A stretch of DNA of 64,000 bases from Vogesella margarita (GTDB lineage: Bacteria; Pseudomonadota; Gammaproteobacteria; Burkholderiales; Chromobacteriaceae), in the NCBI RefSeq assembly GCF_028548475.1, contig NZ_JAQQLE010000007.1, positions 1 to 64,000 on the forward strand, given 5' to 3'. The notes under the pieces are model-generated. The model was not told where the DNA came from. It did not search any database and saw only the letters and a program-made list of their open reading frames with translations. How positions within the stretch are numbered: position 1 is the stretch's first letter; each line of letters opens with the position of its first letter. Positions 62,780 through 64,000 of this stretch are shown here, one piece after another. Made by a program: the position numbers and the translations under genes.

Positions 62780-63311
62780 GTTGCTTCTCGTTTGTTATGA
62801 GGACACAGGCGTTGTGTGGTCGCATTGTAAGAGCCACCACAGACAAGGCATTTCCATATTGCGACATCCCCGTACAGATTCATTGACCGCACTGCACAAA
62901 AGCGGATATGGCGACACGCAGAAAGAAAGTTCGTTGCGCATTTTTCATTACAGCAATGCGACGGCAAATTACAGAATGGACCGTACCAAGCCATCGTCAT
63001 TTCAGTAAAAAATCAAACGCAACGCATTGATATTGCTCACATTTTCAAAACAAACAAAAAACCGGTAGAATGCGCCCCCCTGCCGCTCAGGTACCTGCCA
63101 TGACAGGTGGTGGATTGTACGTCGCCGCGTTGCGTGCCAACATTTGCCTGCCTCCCGACAGAGGAGGCGGTAAAACAACAAAACGTTATCCAGCACCAAA
63201 GGGAAGGGCCGCGACTGGCTCGAATGTCCGGAATCGAGCGGCGACATGCCGCCGTCTGGGCATGATTCTCCTGCCCGGGGAATCCTTCATCTTTCAGAGA
63301 GATAGAGACAC
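62780..63311. other. Divergent regulatory region between gdhB and the amino-acid binding-protein gene
   Basis: 532 non-coding bases. A possible plus-strand -10 TAGAAT (63066-63071) would give a leader of about 235 bases containing hairpins GCCTCC/GGAGGC (63150-63168), GCTCGA/TCGAGC (63218-63239) and GCGGC/GCCGC (63238-63252); the last two overlap and exclude each other. A short Cys-containing minus-strand frame (62743-63000) is not considered real. No tRNA or known riboswitch recognised. Confidence 0.5.
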
Positions 63312-64000
63312 ATGAAAAAAGCATTTGTTCTGGCCGCGCTCGCCATGACCGCCACGGCTTTCGGCGCCCAGGCCGACACCGTCCGCTTCGGTATCGACGG
63401 CAACTATCCGCCGTTTGCCAAGCAGGGTGCCGACGGCAAACTGCATGGCTTCGATGTGGATATCGCCTACGCGCTGTGTGCCGCGATGAAAGCCAGCTGC
63501 GAGATCGTGCCGCAGGACTGGGATGGCCTGATCCCGGCGCTGAACGCCAACAAGTTCGATGCCATCCTGTCGTCGATGTCGATCACCGACGAGCGCAAGA
63601 AGGCGGTCGACTTCACCAACAAGTACTACAACACCCCGAGCCGCATGATCGCCAAGGCCGGCACCAAGGTTGACCAGGCCGCGTTCAAGGGCAAGAAAAT
63701 CGGTGCGCTGCGCGCATCCACCCAGGAAAAGTTCGCCAAGGACTTCTGGGGCAAGAGCGGCGCCACCATCGTTTCCTACGGCAAGGCACCGGAAGGTTTC
63801 CTCGACCTGAAATCCGGCCGCATTGACGGCATGTTCGTCGACTCCGTGGTCGGCGACGCCGACTTCCTGAAAACCGCACAAGGCAAGGGCTTTGCCTTCG
63901 TCGGCCCGGAGTACAGCGACAGCAAGTACTTCGGCTACGGTGCCGGCATTGCCGTGAAAAAAGGCAACAAGCAGCTGACCGAGCGCCTGAACCAGGCCAT
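63312..64000 (+). CDS. Amino-acid ABC transporter periplasmic binding protein (partial, runs off the right edge)
   Basis: At least 229 residues; the C-terminus is outside the window. Signal peptide (MKKAFVLAALAMTATAFGAQA), mature start DTVRFGIDGNYPPFAKQGADGKL, then GFDVDIAYALCAAMKASCEIVPQDWDGLIPALNANKFDAI: the SBP_bac_3 family, lysine/arginine/ornithine or histidine type (HisJ/ArgT/ArtJ). Permease and ATPase genes would be expected downstream, off the edge. Confidence 0.93.
   Translation, partial: MKKAFVLAALAMTATAFGAQADTVRFGIDGNYPPFAKQGADGKLHGFDVDIAYALCAAMKASCEIVPQDWDGLIPALNANKFDAILSSMSITDERKKAVDFTNKYYNTPSRMIAKAGTKVDQAAFKGKKIGALRASTQEKFAKDFWGKSGATIVSYGKAPEGFLDLKSGRIDGMFVDSVVGDADFLKTAQGKGFAFVGPEYSDSKYFGYGAGIAVKKGNKQLTERLNQA

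Noticed and set aside
57989-62800. A 1603-codon open frame antisense to the whole glutamate dehydrogenase gene
   Set aside because: It mirrors gdhB almost end to end, is low-complexity in composition (His, Gln, Val, Arg rich) and matches no family I know. GC-rich codon bias suppresses stops in this antisense frame.
62743-63000. Small minus-strand frame with CLVCGG and other cysteines
   Set aside because: It overlaps the gdhB start in another frame, has no ribosome-binding site and shows no recognisable zinc-ribbon spacing beyond one CxxC.
63251-63260. GCCGTCTGGG, resembling the Neisseria DUS core GCCGTCTGAA
   Set aside because: Only one copy noticed and the last two bases differ; the abundant word in this window is a different sequence.

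Overview
The window looks like ordinary chromosome from a GC-rich betaproteobacterium of the order Neisseriales, most likely Chromobacteriaceae-like (Chromobacterium, Vogesella or Aquitalea type). The evidence is gene order (hfq-hflX-hflK-hflC; rlmN-pilW-rodZ-ispG-hisS-bamB-der; cmk-rpsA-ihfB-lapA-lapB-pyrF), a type IV pilus gene, a Neisseria-style porin and a 1600-residue NAD-glutamate dehydrogenase. Genus cannot be fixed from the sequence. Almost every protein gene is on the minus strand.

Layout. 1-160: minus-strand promoter and boxA leader of an rRNA operon whose genes lie off the left edge. 283-3382: rnr, with four identical tRNA-Leu(CAG) genes divergent from it. 3442-4607: an IS3-family insertion sequence with 3-bp target repeats. 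4837-11001: hisZ-purA and hfq-hflX-hflK-hflC. 11086-20025: a long housekeeping run from ndk and rlmN down to der (tRNA charging, isoprenoids, cell shape, pilus and outer-membrane assembly). 20161-29698: a SPOR protein, zapE, cysM and an envelope cluster (hldD, hldE kinase domain, ugd, pyrF, lapB, lapA). 29708-36308: ihfB, rpsA, cmk, aroA, a MazG-like gene, yaiI, tyrA and a DUF4936 gene. 36370-38779: copper ATPase with its operator.

The right half is more accessory. 38888-41221 holds a diguanylate cyclase paired with a lone periplasmic binding protein. 41395-49479 is an alpha-glucoside uptake and breakdown locus: binding protein, two permeases, GH13 alpha-glucosidase and ATPase in the order known for rhizobial aglEFGAK, followed by a porin and a fructokinase. 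49652-52983 is a response regulator/hybrid kinase pair. 53118-57563 is a polyamine-type ABC transporter. 57977-62779 is NAD-glutamate dehydrogenase, and an amino-acid binding protein gene runs off the right edge.

The most striking signal is not a gene. A directional word, AAGGTTGGCCGCAA, is scattered through the whole window: 12 exact 14-mers and about 45 copies of its 9-base core, counted by eye. It occurs in both orientations, is over-represented between genes, and is paired head to head as hairpin terminators behind several genes. This is how neisserial DNA uptake sequences are arranged, but the word differs from the known neisserial ones. It is the main candidate for something previously undescribed here.
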